A stretch of DNA of 64,000 bases from Anseranas semipalmata (lineage: Eukaryota; Chordata; Aves; Anseriformes; Anseranatidae), in assembly GCA_013399115.1 (NCBI GenBank), contig VXAA01005204.1:199768-263767 (forward strand). The letters run 5' to 3'. The notes under the pieces were generated by a model. The model was not told the DNA's origin and did not search any database. It worked only from the letters and a program-made list of their open reading frames with translations. Below are positions 13,601 through 28,600 of this stretch, piece by piece; within the stretch, counting starts at the first letter, position 1, and every line of letters begins with the position of its first letter. Both the position numbers and the translations under genes were made by a program.

Positions 13601-16600
13601 ATCGCCAATCCCTATGTCTTTTTTGTTATCTATTGCTGTAACTATTTGCACTTATCTGAAACACTGACAGATGAACTTCAGGGACATGGTGTTACTTGTT
13701 CAGAACAGTGCATGAGATTCTGTAAGAATGGAACAGAAAGCAGTCACTGCACCTAGAAGTTCACACTTGATGTCCCAAAGTTCAGGCCACCAATGCCAGT
13801 GGAAGAAGCTTTTATGCTGGCTTTCTACTTTAACATACATTTAATTCCTTAACAGCTCTGTGAAACATAGAAAAACATTGTATGTATCTTCCAGAGAGGA
13901 AACTGAATTAGAAGGTAACTGAGCTCTATTTGCACCTGAGTTACTTAATTCCTTTCAATGTCATCTTGAGATTGCTATTGGAGGGAAGTTGGGTGCTTAC
14001 CTGATTTCCATGCACCACATTGGAAATCTATGGCAAAAGTTAGAGAGAAATGTCAGGAGACTCTCAGCTCCAGACATGGGCCTCTACTGGAAGGGTCCCT
14101 TTCCTCCTCCTCAAGGTTGCTCACTCTGTGTCTATTTCTGGGACTTGCACTGACAGAATATAAACAATACATAAAATTTCTGGAGTTTTGACGTTTTGTA
14201 CAAGCTACTGCAGGCAAAAGATTTAATGAGTGTAAGGAGTCTTATTAATCTGAAAGCAAGTTTTGTTGGTAACTGGCTTTATGAATTACAGCTGGCAGTA
14301 ACGTATGGTGGACCACCACAAGGTCAAACTTTACAACTTTCCTAGGGGTTTCTGGGATTCTCTGCTATCCATCTAATACAAAATATATTCTATTCCACTA
14401 TAAATCTGATTTTTACTCTGGTGGGAATGGGACTATTAATATCATACTCAAAATGTCCAATATTTATATAGTATTGTACACTGTCAAGATCTAGAAGCTC
14501 AGGTTCAAGCCCACGAGGTAAAAGAAACATATTTATTTTGACAGAACACATCTACTATTTGACAGGTCACAGCTTTTCCTGATAACCGTTACACCATGAA
14601 ACTGCAAATCCACGCTACAGTAGAATTCCACTTGCATTACCTTGGGGACATGGGCAGTGACTTGCCTTCTGACCGCTGGGCTTCCAAAAGCTGCTGGAGT
14701 TGGTTCTGTAGTGTCACACGTTCTACTGTCTGCCTGCAAGAAAATGTAAGACTGTTTACCTTGAATTTTAAAACTGTCAGCATTAGTAAGCTACAGGATA
14801 AATGATACTACTTGGTCAACTTTGTATTCCAAAGAGAAGCCTTGTTCACCTGTAATACAGACGGTAAATAAAGACAGGGATTATTTATAATGGCACAAGC
14901 AGAGAGTCTGTACTTCTGTAAATTGTCTCTGGAATCCTGTGGGCATTTTGTGATCACCGTACAATACCAAGATAGAGATGCTTCTTTGTCAGAGATTATT
15001 TATTTTATTTCATATAAGGACAAGAGTGCAATCATAAGCAGCAATTCACTGGAACTGAGTCACTCACAAAAAGTAATATTGCAGAAACAATGATACATCA
15101 GAGCAAAATTAGGGCCACTTGGTTATTGCTTGTTGATGTAAAGGAAGAGAAAAGGGACAGATTAAGAAGTCACTTGCCACGTTTGGTGGATGGCTTTTAC
15201 TCAGCTAAACAATGGCTCGGACAACTGCTCTCTCCTTTTCTCCCTGCAAATGAACTCAGAGAGGAGTCTGACTACTGCAAAAGGATGGTTCAAGCTTCCT
15301 CAGCTGCAGGATGGCGCTATGTATTTCAGGGGAGTAGGAAAAAAAGTATTTGCTTACTGTCCAACCTTATATTCAGTACTGCTGTACATCCTGTAGTCTA
15401 TTACTTTGTGTGATGGTGTGATCTACATCGCTTTGTAAATAATTTTAGATGCCAATGTTAAAAAAATTATAGTAGTAGATATAAATTATTAGTAATATGA
15501 AAGTGACATTCATTTTGGAAACTCCATTTACCATAGAACTGCAAGAACATTCTCTGTTGTCTTGGTAACATACTTATTTCCACAGGATTCAGTTTAAGTA
15601 GTTAATCTGCAAATCTTCAAGTAGTTCAACGAAAATGAAAGAATATATCAATTTGCTACAAAAGTTCTTATCCCTGTACCTGCCCCCATCTAATTTTGAC
15701 CTTCTGTTCTAACATCAAAACATCTCTACACCACAACAAATAACATTCAGTCATGCTTAGTGACATATGCAGTATTCAGTGCCTCTAAACACTGCACAGA
15801 TGGAACTATTGGGAAACTACTGGAAAACAAGAGACTTCCATGTTTTCATCAGCGTATGTACATTGTCTTTCACCTGGAATACAATTGGCACATTTGGTTT
15901 TATTCCCTGGTATTGATCAGAAAAAATGACCATGTAAAAATGACTTTTTATCTGTTTCTTCCAGGCTCTACTTCTGTTGCTGGAGAAGTAATATGTTTTT
16001 AGTACTTTTATTCTTATTAGACCTGCAGAACTAACACACTCCAACTTCTCCAACACTGAGCTGGATTCTTTCCTAGCTCACATACCGTCAGCAGAAGAGC
16101 TAACTATGTTCCAAATGCAGTCTTTATAACTGGCAATGTCAAAGCCAGAAAGAAGCCAGATGGCTTTTCAGACTAGGGGCTATACTTGCAGGGCTGACAA
16201 AATTAAATGTTTTACTTGTAACATATCAACGTGGATCTGAAAAGTACTACAGAAGTACAGGTAGGATCTTGACATACTGCCTTGCCATCACATTTTTCAA
16301 CACAACCATGCTTTAGGTAGATCTCTGCTTCCTTTAATTTTCCATCTTCCTTCCTCTTGCCTACACACTTCCTTATACTGTTTTAAAATCAATCCTACCA
16401 TCTGTCAACATTGGCTTATATTGCAACTCCCAAGACACTCTCTTTTGAGAGAGAGGAAAATTTTGATTTGAGATTTGATTGTGATGCATTTATCTGTTTT
16501 ACTTGCCCTTTATATTTTTTTCAACTTCTATTTCTGAACATCTAAATAGTGCAATTAACTTCTTAAGCCTTTAGCTTTAATGAAAGTATCTGACAGCTTT

Positions 16601-19600
16601 TATGATGAGTTAACATCTTCATTGCAATTAAACATTTTATTGTGCTCAAAGAATGAAAGTTTCCTCCATTTTCACAGTTCAACTAGTTAATAAACTCACA
16701 GTACAGAAATCCACACATCTTGCCAGCACAATCCCTAAGGATATATAACATACACATATATATCTATGATAACATTGAAAATAAGCTATCTCAACTCCTT
16801 GGAACAGCAATATTTCTAAGTATTAAAAACAGGCTAATTCAGGAGACAAGACCACTGTAGCATTATGGGTAATAGCATCTATTTACTTTAGGATATTTAC
16901 TGCCCAAATTCTGAGGGTCATAGTTTATACAATGTTCCCACCAGGTGCTGTTTAAGGACCCTGGTGTGTCTCCTTAGATAACTGTGGACCCCATCTACCT
17001 CCAAATAAAATCAGCGTGTTCAGTAACTGAACAGGAAACAGGCTGAGAAGGCTCCATGGTATGTTGCCTTGCTCCTCTGTGTTTCAAATAAAACAAACAA
17101 GTACAACTCTATATAGCAAAAATAAAATAGTTTAACTAAGAAAAAAAGAGACAACCATTATAAAGTTTATATTGTCTCTTACTATACTTCTATACAACAT
17201 GTATTACCACACAAAAATCCCCCAGCAACTTGCACACCGTACTTTACCACTACTGTTATTTTTTATTGGTCATTTTTATAACTATTCCTATGAAGTTTCA
17301 GGAAAAGCATGGCTTTTGTCTATAGAACATAGAAAAGTGTTGGCAACAAAGAATATTCAACCACTTTCTCACCTTCTTCTTTTGTCTCATGGTCTGCTTT
17401 GACCTTTGCCTTGCCAGAGATTTCAGCTTGAGAGCATATCAAGAAGGTATCAGTAAGTGTCTGATTCATTATTTGATTTGTACATCCAGGTCCATAAACA
17501 TTGGATGGTGCAACCCTTTGGGAATCCAAGTCTGTCATCAAACAACATTGTAAAAGAAGCCTAGGGAAGCATTAGTTTTATGTCATTGGTTCTGACTTGG
17601 TCTCTTCAGGCTAGGAAAGCCCAGACAATACAAATCATTACTGCTAATGTCATCAGTGATGGAAACCCTGCATTTGTGCAGGCAGAGATTTTCTACTTTG
17701 GCAACTAACTTTTTTTTAGACAGATGAAATCAGCGAGGGAGTAAGTAAGGTTGTAAGGCCCACAGAGATGTCTGAAGGCAAAATGGAAACCACTATTTTG
17801 TATAGGCTCTGTGAAAAAGTTTTGTGAGTATATTGGGTATTATTTGTTAGTTCAGAAAATCTTACTGGTTTGACCAAACCTCTATAGCTAGCAAGAGATG
17901 CAAGCCAAAGATTTTATTTTTAAGCCAGTAGTGGATTTTTATTTATTTATTTATTTATTTATTTATTTTGTGGGCCACTTTCCTTTCTAGCTATGAAAAG
18001 AACTTTTTGGTTCCTTCCCTCTTTAGGGGCAGTCTCAGTTAATCCTTTTGTGATGTTTCGATGCAACATTTTTAGTTATAACTTATTTCCTTCTTTCAAA
18101 CATCAAAGCTTTTCTTTCTGAATGGAGAATTAGATTCAATTCAAAAAGGTTTTGTTATCTATCTATCTATCTATTTATTTATTTATTGTATCTTTAATCT
18201 GAACTGCTTTGGATCAAAGAGCTGCAAGATGTGAAAACTCTGGCAGACTGATGTTACTGTTTTCTTTTCTGCCTTCTTTTCAGGAATGGCTCCAAAGAGT
18301 GTGATGGATTGGGGTAATTTCTATCTAGAACTGCTCTATGTTGTCTTGATGACTGGGAGAGCTCATAAGAAGAGAATGAAAGAAGGTATTTTCTTCTTTG
18401 GATTCAGACCTTTGAAGACAGCTCTTGCTAGGTGGTCTAAGCCAGTTTCTGTGCTGCTGTTCTTCCTGCACAATATCAACCATTCCAGTCTTCCTGTGGT
18501 TGAGCACATATAGTGTTAGCAGAGAAAGGCTCTTACACCTGGTTGATAAGGAGTCCAGAATAAAAGCAGCTTTTATGATCAGCTCATGTTTACAGCAGCT
18601 GAGAGAAAGTTGGGAAGCAGCAGATAAGGGCTTAGTATGTTGATACTAATACCCTGACCATTCAAGTGATCCATCATGATCCAGCTGTAACTAGAACAAT
18701 TAAAACCAGTGGAAGTAGGTGGAGAAAACACAGCAAAGCCAGCACAGCTGCCCAAGTGGGACCCTTTGCCGAGTAAGAGCAGTTTAAAGTGACTTAGACT
18801 GTAAACTGGACTTTAATCTGATGCTTTGGGGATTTTCAGAGGTGCTGCAGCCAATGAATTCTCCTGCTATGTTAGAGGTAAGGCTCCTTGAGAAGCTGCC
18901 CCAGCCATGTGCTTCATGCCATCCTTAGATTTTTATGTAGCCTCTGCTGATGGGGCTGCAAAACATGGCAAGAGTCTTCTTCTATCATCCCCTCTGACTC
19001 CTGACCACAGGCCTCTGAACATTGTGCATTTCAGAGCCTACTCAGGGCTTGAAGCACGCGGCCCAAATAGCCATGCAGTAACTATTCTTTCAAGCAGAAA
19101 ATAGAATATTTCACTGCCTCAGTAAACTGTGACATGGTTGCACAGAAGATTCGGGTTTCTGTCTTTGTAGAAGAGGAAGAAAAGGCTGCTGTGGCACTTA
19201 TTGGATATAAATAAGAAGCCTGCCATATGAGAGGTAATACATATCAAATACTGAGTGAGCACCAAAGAGTTTGAAACATGGAGAATCCATGGTTGCTACT
19301 TCTACTTCCTGTGTTTCTTTGTTTTTTTGTTTTTTCCTGCTGAGTCATGGAGAAAAATCATTATATATTGGGATGAGTCAGGCGCTGAGGCAGGCTATTC
19401 AGGAAATATCATATGTTCTTTTTTTTTTCTCTTTATATCAGCTGATCTGTATATTTTAGTATTCCCTAGCAAATGAACAAGCTACAAAACAACTGGTACT
19501 TCAAAAAGTCAAGTGAACCCAGTGCCAGAAAGTAAAATTATGAAAATTATGATACTCCTGAGTTCACTGTTTGTATTTATGAGTATAAATGTAAATGAAG

Positions 19601-22600
19601 AGTGATGATTTCATGAAGAGAAAACACATTTATAGCATAAATGCTTAGAGACACAAACATAAAAACAAGCATACTTCCAATGCAGTATGGTATTCTGTAA
19701 GGACAAAGGACCACTACTACACACTCTTTCTCTTGTAAAAAGAGTACAACACAGATACGTGATTATAATAAAATGATATCATTTAGTTAATTTTAAATTA
19801 AATTTTATTATGATAATAAAAACTGTATCACTGTGGTGGGTTGGCTCTGGCAGGCAGCCAAGCACCCAGACAGCCAGTCTCTCACCCTCTCACCCCCCTT
19901 CAGTAGGACAGGGGTAGCAAATAGGATGAACAGAAGTGAAGAAGTTCATGGGCTGAGATAAACACAGGGAGATCACTCACCAGTTACCAACATAGGTGGA
20001 ACAGACTCAACTTGGTAAATTTATTGCCAATTAGCATGGATATTTAATTACTGATTCAGGTATTGTGAAACAAACAAAAAAAAAGATGAACATTTAAAAC
20101 TCCTATCCTCCCCTTTTCCAGGCTCAGCTTCACTGCCAGGTTCATCTACACTGCAAGCCCCTCTCCTGCGTCATTGTCAGGCTTCACTCCAGACAACTCT
20201 CCTATCTTGTTATTGTTGCAGGTTACACCCAGTCTTTTCAGTGAGGTAATGAGCAGCACAGGTCAGGGTCAGAGTGTAGCAGTTACTCTCTACTGCTCCT
20301 TCCTTCTCACTCTTTCCTGTGCTCTGGTGGGGTCCTTTACAGGCTTCAGTCTGTCTATTCAGGGATGCAACTGATATGTCATGGGCTTATGCATGGGCTC
20401 CAGTCCCTGCAAGGGCTGTACCTGCTCTAGCGTGAGTAGTCCATGGGCCACAGTCCCTCTGGGGGTGTGCCTGCTCCACCATGGAGCACCTGCTGCTCCT
20501 CTGACCTTGCTGTTCCCTCTGTTTGTCCCTCTTTTGTTCCCTCCTCTTCTCTCTCTGTCATCTTCTGCCCTTTTAAAAATATGTTTCTACTGAGGTACCA
20601 CCAGCTTGACTGTTACACTCAGCTGTGTCTTCCAGTTAGTCTGTTGTGGAGCTGGCTGAAACCATCCGTGTCTGGTGCAGGGCAGCCCTGGCCTCTTCTC
20701 ACAGAGGCCACCTCTGCAGATCCCATGTTACTAAAACCTTGTAGCTTACATCTAGTATGATCATCCACATGCTGTTTGCGTAACATGATATGGTCCCATT
20801 AAACATGGTATTTTCAACAGCTATTTTCATGGCTTGTGGTAGGTGAAAAGCTCTTGGTCGTCTATCTAAGTTGGAACCAAGCTGGGTCAGTGCTGGTGGT
20901 TTCTAGGAGTCTTATAAGGCTATTGACATGCTAAGTCACAGTTACTGCACCTATAATAAAAGCAAGCAATTACATAAATTAATGTTTCAAAATAATAGGT
21001 TCTTTACAGAGCACTTGTTAAAAACCATACTAAAATATTCATGCCAGTTTCTATGCAGAAAAAAACAGAACACAGGATATATCCTGCATGGTCACTGTGG
21101 ACTTAGTTGATCTTCTGAGTCAAAAAAACACCCTCTAAATTCTATTTCCATTTTTCCTCCCAACATTAAAAAGCAATACTGTAAGTCTGAAGAGACACCC
21201 ACTGTATAGAAAACCATGCTATGTGAACATAAATTATGATCAGAAATGATATAAACTCAAGGTATTCAAAGGGAAAAGGGACTGGATTGCTTACATATGT
21301 ATATGTATCTTATACATACCCTTTTCCACTGCTGCTCCCTTCATCTATGTTCACGGCAAACTGCCACAAAAAGAATATCTGAAAAACTGAGCTGCTAAAG
21401 GTGAAAGGGAAGGAAAGTGTGTTGAAAAAAGGGAGAAATATGACTTGAAAATATCATGTAAGAGAATCAGAAAATGGACGCTGCTAATAAACTGAAGACA
21501 ATGGTATTGTTTTAAGAATGAACTGTCTGCCAAGAATTAAACACTTACTCCTTTAGTTGCTTAGTTAGCTTCACAACCTGAGAGGCCAATGACATACATG
21601 TCTCCACAACCACTAAGTAGCGGGAACACATGGTGTGCCCATGTCGCTCAGCACTTTGTGAAGGTTTCTCTCCTACATGGTTTTGCATGGTGACGTTTGC
21701 TCCATATTCAACCAATGTCTGTAAAAACACAAACGGAAACATTGTCAACATAAATCTCTGCTGTGAGTTCTGATCAACAACAGGAACTTCTAGGTGTAAA
21801 GTGTTCCTGGATAAAATGTTTGAAAGATTTTAAAAACCAATCACTTTGACAAGTCTGTATGCAACTTGAACTCAGAACACATGCTACTAAAATCGATTGC
21901 TCAGGTGCAAGGGTAACAGAATAGTGCGCTGTGGTTCAGAAGACTTATATTACACTCAAGGCAGCAGTCTCAATGTCCTGACCCTTTAGACAAGTAAAGT
22001 TTGAATATGAAAGGTATGGTAGATGCTTTCCAAAAAATCCTTCAGGTCAAACAGGCACAACTTTCTTTTTGCAGAAAGAAATCTGTCCGATGACTTTTTC
22101 AATTTTTTTTTTTTTAATGCTTAAAAAGGTGTCATTGCTTTATAGTTGCTTGGTCACCCCCTACTACCTTTTTAAGATACTGAAATAGTTGTCAGCTTCT
22201 AGTCTTTAGGAAAAATAATGGCTCATATTCTGATGTATACCTCTGTGTTACTCACAGTAGTAGCTGAGAATCCTAGCTTGTTGCTGGAGAACTGTCCAGG
22301 TTGTGAGCATGGTCTCTGAGTTACCCCTGGAACTTGAATCCAGAGCATTGTAAAGACAAAAGAAGTTCTGTCAGGCTGACTTCAAGACATTCAATAACTG
22401 AAGCAAGAACTGAAACCAAATCTTCACTCTTTCTGGTTTGTTTGTGATCAGTGTCACACACTATTCATGCCTAGAATAAGACCTAAGTGTATGCAGCAGT
22501 GTTCAGACACACATTGCTTACTGAACAAAACCATAATGTGTCCAAAAACTACAGCATCATCAGATTGAGAGGAAGAGGGTGGCTGAGCTATTGGCTGATT

Positions 22601-25600
22601 TATTCAGGCAGAGATGGTAAGCCAACTAGGGTTTAAAGCGGCCTTGTTGACTTAGCGCAGCAGGCACAGAGGCCTTTACATCTGCTGACAGAAAACAGGA
22701 CTGGTAGGCTATCTGGTTTCCTAAATCTATAAACATAAGAAACTTCTGAACACTCTTGCACTGCATATTATGTCAATAATTTGATGTTAACTTGCCAATA
22801 AAGAAAAACAAACAGGGGGAGTTACGAACCTGCAAAAAGCAATCATATAGTCTGGAACATGATAGACATGTTACTTCCTCATAACAACTGTGAATGAGAG
22901 AGCCAGGCAATCTCTGACAGCCTATGACACTCCACCTTCTGTACTGCGACTCATACTCCCTCTGCTTTCTTTATCACCTCTTTCTTTTTACCAAATCATT
23001 CACTGCGCCCTGTTTTAAACTAGACTGTAAGCTCACTAGGCAGGGGGCTTATTTTGTTTCACAGCACAACATAACATGAGCTGCATTTACCACTGTGAGG
23101 TGTTAATGAAGTGACATATACTAAAATTGTTATTTTTTTTTATTGTCATTAGATATTTTCAAGATTTATTCCTCATGTCTTCACATCAACAAAAATCACT
23201 TGTTGATTTTCATATTTATCTACAATAAAATAGTTTTGAAAATTCTAAGCCATTTACTAAGGTTCATCTTTCATGGAGGAAGCAGGGATATTCTATTTTT
23301 GGTTCAGTTCTATCCATGAAAACAGCCTGCAGATGTCACCATTCTGTTCAAAATAATTTACTCTAATTTCTCCCCCAGATACATTGTGCATCTTGATGAG
23401 GAACTGTTGAGGTTAACAACAGTAAGCCCAGATCTACAACAACTTCCCATTAGTAAATCATAAATATTTCTTCCATCAATTTTTTTCCAACCTATCATAG
23501 CAATTGTCTAGAATACAATAATAAAAACACTAAATTTAGCACAGATGTGATGATTTATTTATTAGATTCTTGTAAGAGTTTGTATAGGGTCCATTCCTGA
23601 CATCTTTAAAAGAAAAAACATGTTCCATCAATAAGAAAATGGAGAGATGATCATGTCCTCTAAATTTATTTGACTGTTTTTCTTTTCAAGTCTATTCATT
23701 CAGCTCAGTTGTCACCTGGTTCTCTCTCTCTCTCTATTTAATTATGCCAGACTCTCAAACTGGCTTGTAAGGAGCTAGGTCTTCCCTGTGTCCAGATGTA
23801 TAAATAGACTGCTATAACAATAGTAAGTAGCTATGCATCTGTAGCTTCAATGTAACAGTGTACATAAATATTTTTAGCTCCCTGAAGAGGTTAGCTAACA
23901 AGAATCAACTAGGCAAATTTCTTTTAGGGTTGAACTAATATAAATCCTCGGTGTTTGCAGTGGTCTAAGAGGTGCTGTGGATCAGTTCACCTGTGGTAAC
24001 AGGACTGACATTTATTGATACATAGTGATACATACTGAGTGCTTAGACTCTGAGAAATACTCCTCCTCCTTAGACATGTTTTCTTCCCCATCTTGACTTG
24101 ATCACCTTGATTTCTATTTCTTGGCTTTCTGCCATATGGTCATTTACTCTTTCAGCTGTTCTTCTCCAATAGTTAATTTGTTTCTCAAATACCTTTCTGC
24201 AATCACCTGAAATAATATTATTATCCTTTCTTCTCCAAACAGCTTTCACTCGAAGTGATCACAACACCAAACACTAGAATACACTCCTGTGACTAATGCT
24301 CCTATTGACTCTGATGGAGAAAGGATACATCTGTGTTCTTCAACTCAAGGCAAAGTCAAGATGCTTGGACCTATCCATCCAGTTACACCATACAGTTTTC
24401 TTGCTATGTCTACATTGAACACTGGTACTGTACAGAGGTATCCAAACTGGTTTATTCAGATCTGACTCTCAAAAGCACTGTAGCTGTGTAGGCCTTCTCA
24501 GCACGCCAAATTACCCTTTAGAGTAGCTCTGTACAACAGAACTATACTGCTGTCAGTGGCCAACCTGATTCATTGAGAACTGGTTAAGAAATCACCATCA
24601 TGTTATTTTGTTTAGCAAAGTTATATTCAAAGATTACAAGTCTGGAAAGTATGGTTTGCTCAAGGTGGAAGTCCTTCAATACAGAACAAACTGCAACTGT
24701 TAGACTTTCCTAAGCAGGAGAGCTACAACTATCAATGGAAAAAGAAACAGAAAGAAAATATCAGAACAGAAAGAAAAGCAGGCATATCTACATTGGCTGC
24801 CCTTTTTTAACATAAAAACATATACATTAGTTGCTTGTGTATAAACTATATAATCATGCTTTCTTCTTGCAGTATGACTACTTTAGATTTACAATAGCAT
24901 CAATACAATAGCATCCAATAGAATAGAATCCAAAAAATGGAACTTTCTGGTATTTTAGTCTGAGTTCTAGTTGTTTAAAAGTTCTTTCTTCCAGTGTATT
25001 TTCATGTATCAATAATTACTCCTACTTTTAAGATCTCCTATAGACATTTTAATGGTTGTTATCATTCAAGTTTGTTTTAAACTAGGTTCCTGATGTAGCT
25101 ATTACTCTACCTGTATGCATCCTAGATAGCCATGTTGAGCAGCTATGTGAACAGCAGTATTTCCATCCTGGTCAACTTCATCCAGTGAAATCCCTTGTTC
25201 TTGCATAAACTGAAGAAGCCACAGAAGTATTTTCTCCTAAGAAAAGGGGCAAAGAGATGCCACAAAAGATAAGAAATAATGAAAAGCTACAGGTACTAGA
25301 GGAATACTGGTCATCTGGTACTAATACTGATCAATAATTCCTTTTATAAGACTTTGCTTTCAGTCTCTCTTTGTAGGACTTAAGTGTATCAGGAGTCTGT
25401 CTCTGGCTGCTTTTTTTTTTCAAGGAAATATACCAAAATATTTTTATCTGCTTTATAAAAAGACATTATGTTACTGTAACACTTTCTGACAAATTGTACA
25501 TTGAAAAGCATGTATGCCTCTATGTTGGAGAGGACACCTGAAGCAGAACAGCTCGTGTGTCAATCTGAAAATCTTTTTTTGACAGTTTGTGAAACTTCAC

Positions 25601-28600
25601 AAGCCTCTTTGGAAAATCACAACAGGAATATGTACAGATCATAGAGCTGAGCAGTTAAGATTCTTCAAATCTATCATCATGCCCCAGCTCTTGGCTGTTG
25701 TGCAAGAAGACAAGCAACACAACTAAAACCAGGAAATCTGTCCATCCTGAGCTCTCAGTACACTGACTTGTCAAGGAAAAGGAGATGGAACCTCAGACTC
25801 TTTAGGTCTCCTCCAAACGATTCTGTCCATTCAAGCACCTGGATCTCCGCTTTCTACTTCAGAGGGCTAAACTGTCTTGAACTCACCTTCTTTGTAGTTC
25901 CGTTTTAACAGCAATTTTGTTTTTATTACAGGGTGAAGGAATAGGTATTTATACTTCTTGGCGGAATGCCAAATACAGCTGACAGCCAGCATGGAGAGAT
26001 GACTTAAGATCACATATCCCTTTAAAAATACATTTGAGCAATTTCTGGAGATGCCTGTGGTGTTGGCGAGCAGCAGAGAAGGATTACACTACTCCTGTGA
26101 ATTGCCCTTATGTTTTTAATAATAAAAAGAAAAATATTTTACAGAAATTCCTCTGCAGAATTGGAATACAACTACAGCTTTGAAATTCTATATATCTTCA
26201 AAATACAACAGTGACCAAAATGTCAAGCATGGTCTGTAATTTTATGATCACAATCAGCATGGAGCAAATTAGGCTTTCCAGCCATTTATCTTATCAGCAT
26301 AGAAATCAAGTGCCTGGATGAGTAAATGCCATCATTTCTATCAACTGATCACAGGCACAATGTTAGAGGCCTACTGAAACAGTTTGTTTCCCTCAAATGA
26401 CTATGTTTTTTAACATATGTATTCTTGATATGACAAACACAGGCAAAACAACTATTTTCTTTAGTTACATATAGTAAAAATGAAAAATCATTTATCAAAA
26501 TATACCATATGTTCCTTTAGTAATAATCATATTATGTACTGGAAGAAAAAGTTTTCTTAGGAAAAGGTTTATAGTCATCAACTCAATTTACTCAGACAAA
26601 ATGAAGGATAATAAAATTTATTTATAAGATTAAGATAACGGAAAATAATCGCATACTTGTTATGTAACAGGATCTGATCTATACTGACAAATTATTCAGT
26701 GTATCTGATAATTTTAAGACCTTTGATGGTCTTATGTTGTAGCCGTGGTTAATACCCCTCTGGCTATTCCATACCTACAACAATTCAAACCTCTCTAAAA
26801 CAAAGATTCTGGGAAAATGTCACAACACATAATATCTGCTTTGGAACAGGCAGTAGACTTTGGCTCCATCAGCTGGCTTTTGGAACAGAAAGAACAGTTA
26901 ACAAAGACCATTTAAATGATTGAATATATTACAAATGGAAGGATTAGCATGGTGACGAGTACTAACTCTACAGCTAACCTTTGCCCCACAACTTGATATT
27001 GATTAAATAATAAATTCTCAGTAGACACTAGGATTTCTGAATAGAAAACTATGGGGTGTATGAAAGGAACACACAAATGACATTACAAAGGGGAAGACAA
27101 ACATCCTGAGGTGCATAAATGTGTATTTGCATATCTGAATGCAACACACGCCCCCCACATTGTGGTCTCCAGCACTACACCACTGCCGAGATGCACACAG
27201 AGACCCTTCTAGGCCCTCAGTCATGCTTTAGCTCTGGTTCCCCAAAGTCCCTCTTGACTCTCTGGAGCCTAGAGGTAACAAACACTTGGCATCCCCCACC
27301 CTCTGTCTTTTACCTGTGTGGCCCATGCTACCACAGCATCCATATTGGAAAGAAACTACAGCCCTTTGAATCTCTTAGTCAGGACCTACTGTGTGCACCT
27401 AGGATTGCACCATCACTCCTTCCTGTCTTATGGTGCCTGTGCCAGAAACAGCTGGTATGTGATCTGCCATGCACCAACAACCTGACTTGGAGAGCCCTAC
27501 CAACCATGGTTGCTTCTTGCAAAATCTCATGCTTCTAGAAGCCCTAGGTAGGGGGTATGCAGATCAGGCTACTGGTTGGCTTTAAGCTCTTCTTCTCTTT
27601 CATCAGATGAACTCATGTGGTTCCTCTCTCATTTGACAAAATACAGTATTGTTGAGATGTTTTTGGAGTCTGGTCATGACTGTAGTTTGATGACCTTTAA
27701 CATAGGAGCTTTGCTATGAACTCAATTTTGCTGCCCATTCTAAATGATATTTATTGAAGAAAAATATGGTGTGCAAGTCTAATGCCTGGGGAAACAATGG
27801 ATGGGCTGACTGAAATAAAATGATTCAATAACTGATCTTCCTTGTAAAAATATTACTCTTGTAATTCTGCCAAGACCAGTGTTTACATGGATTATCTCCC
27901 ATGTAAGTAATGGTAAAATAAATTAAAACTTCAGGGATAGTGCCAACTACACATTTGAATATCTCAACTCTTTTTTTCTTCCTAACACAGTTGGGCAAGA
28001 TAGTCTGGCTTCCCTTCAGCCTCAACATTCCTTCATGTTTGTAAGACATTTATAGATTATAAAAAAAAAGATAGTTGACATTACATGTGAACTTTCTTTG
28101 GCATTCAGCTAACTAAAAAAAATTTGGCAGCGATTTTTATATCACCTTTCTAAATTTCATGCATGGTTGACTGTAGCTGGTGTTTCTTAACTAGTGGAGC
28201 TTCCGTCCTGCTCTGAAAAGCATATCTAGATAAAGTGTGCCAGATCTGTTCCTGGCAGTAGACAGCTTAGCTCACTGAAAACAAAACAAAACAAAACAAA
28301 CAAACAAACAAAAAAGCTTCACTGGATTTAGTTTGTATAAACATCTTTAGAGATGGGGACAAAATTAGGCTAATGAAATGAAGACATGAACATAAATTCA
28401 TATGAAGCTTTCTCTTCCAAACTTTCTTCCCAGTAGCAAACACTCCTTTCTCAAATCCAGTACTGACTGGGCTCCCAGCTTCCATATATTCAGTGGTAGG
28501 TTTACAAGCCAAACTTGTTATAGAAAGCAGGACAAAATCATTTGGTGTATCCAGCAGGTTCTTAATTTGGACCAGTAATATCTGCATAGCATGTGAGCAA

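Larger units (their letters stand above)
14734..21548 (-). other. SNCAIP: SNCAIP intron between coding exons 7 and 8
   Basis: A 6815-bp intron containing tetranucleotide repeats (17936-17969, 18156-18187) and a solo LTR (19832-20750). Nothing else is recognisable. Confidence 0.8.

Noticed and set aside
27119..27538. Open frame of 139 codons (plus) in a GC-richer intronic patch
   Set aside because: No domain, no splice context and no similarity I recognise. It is probably unconstrained intron or an old repeat.
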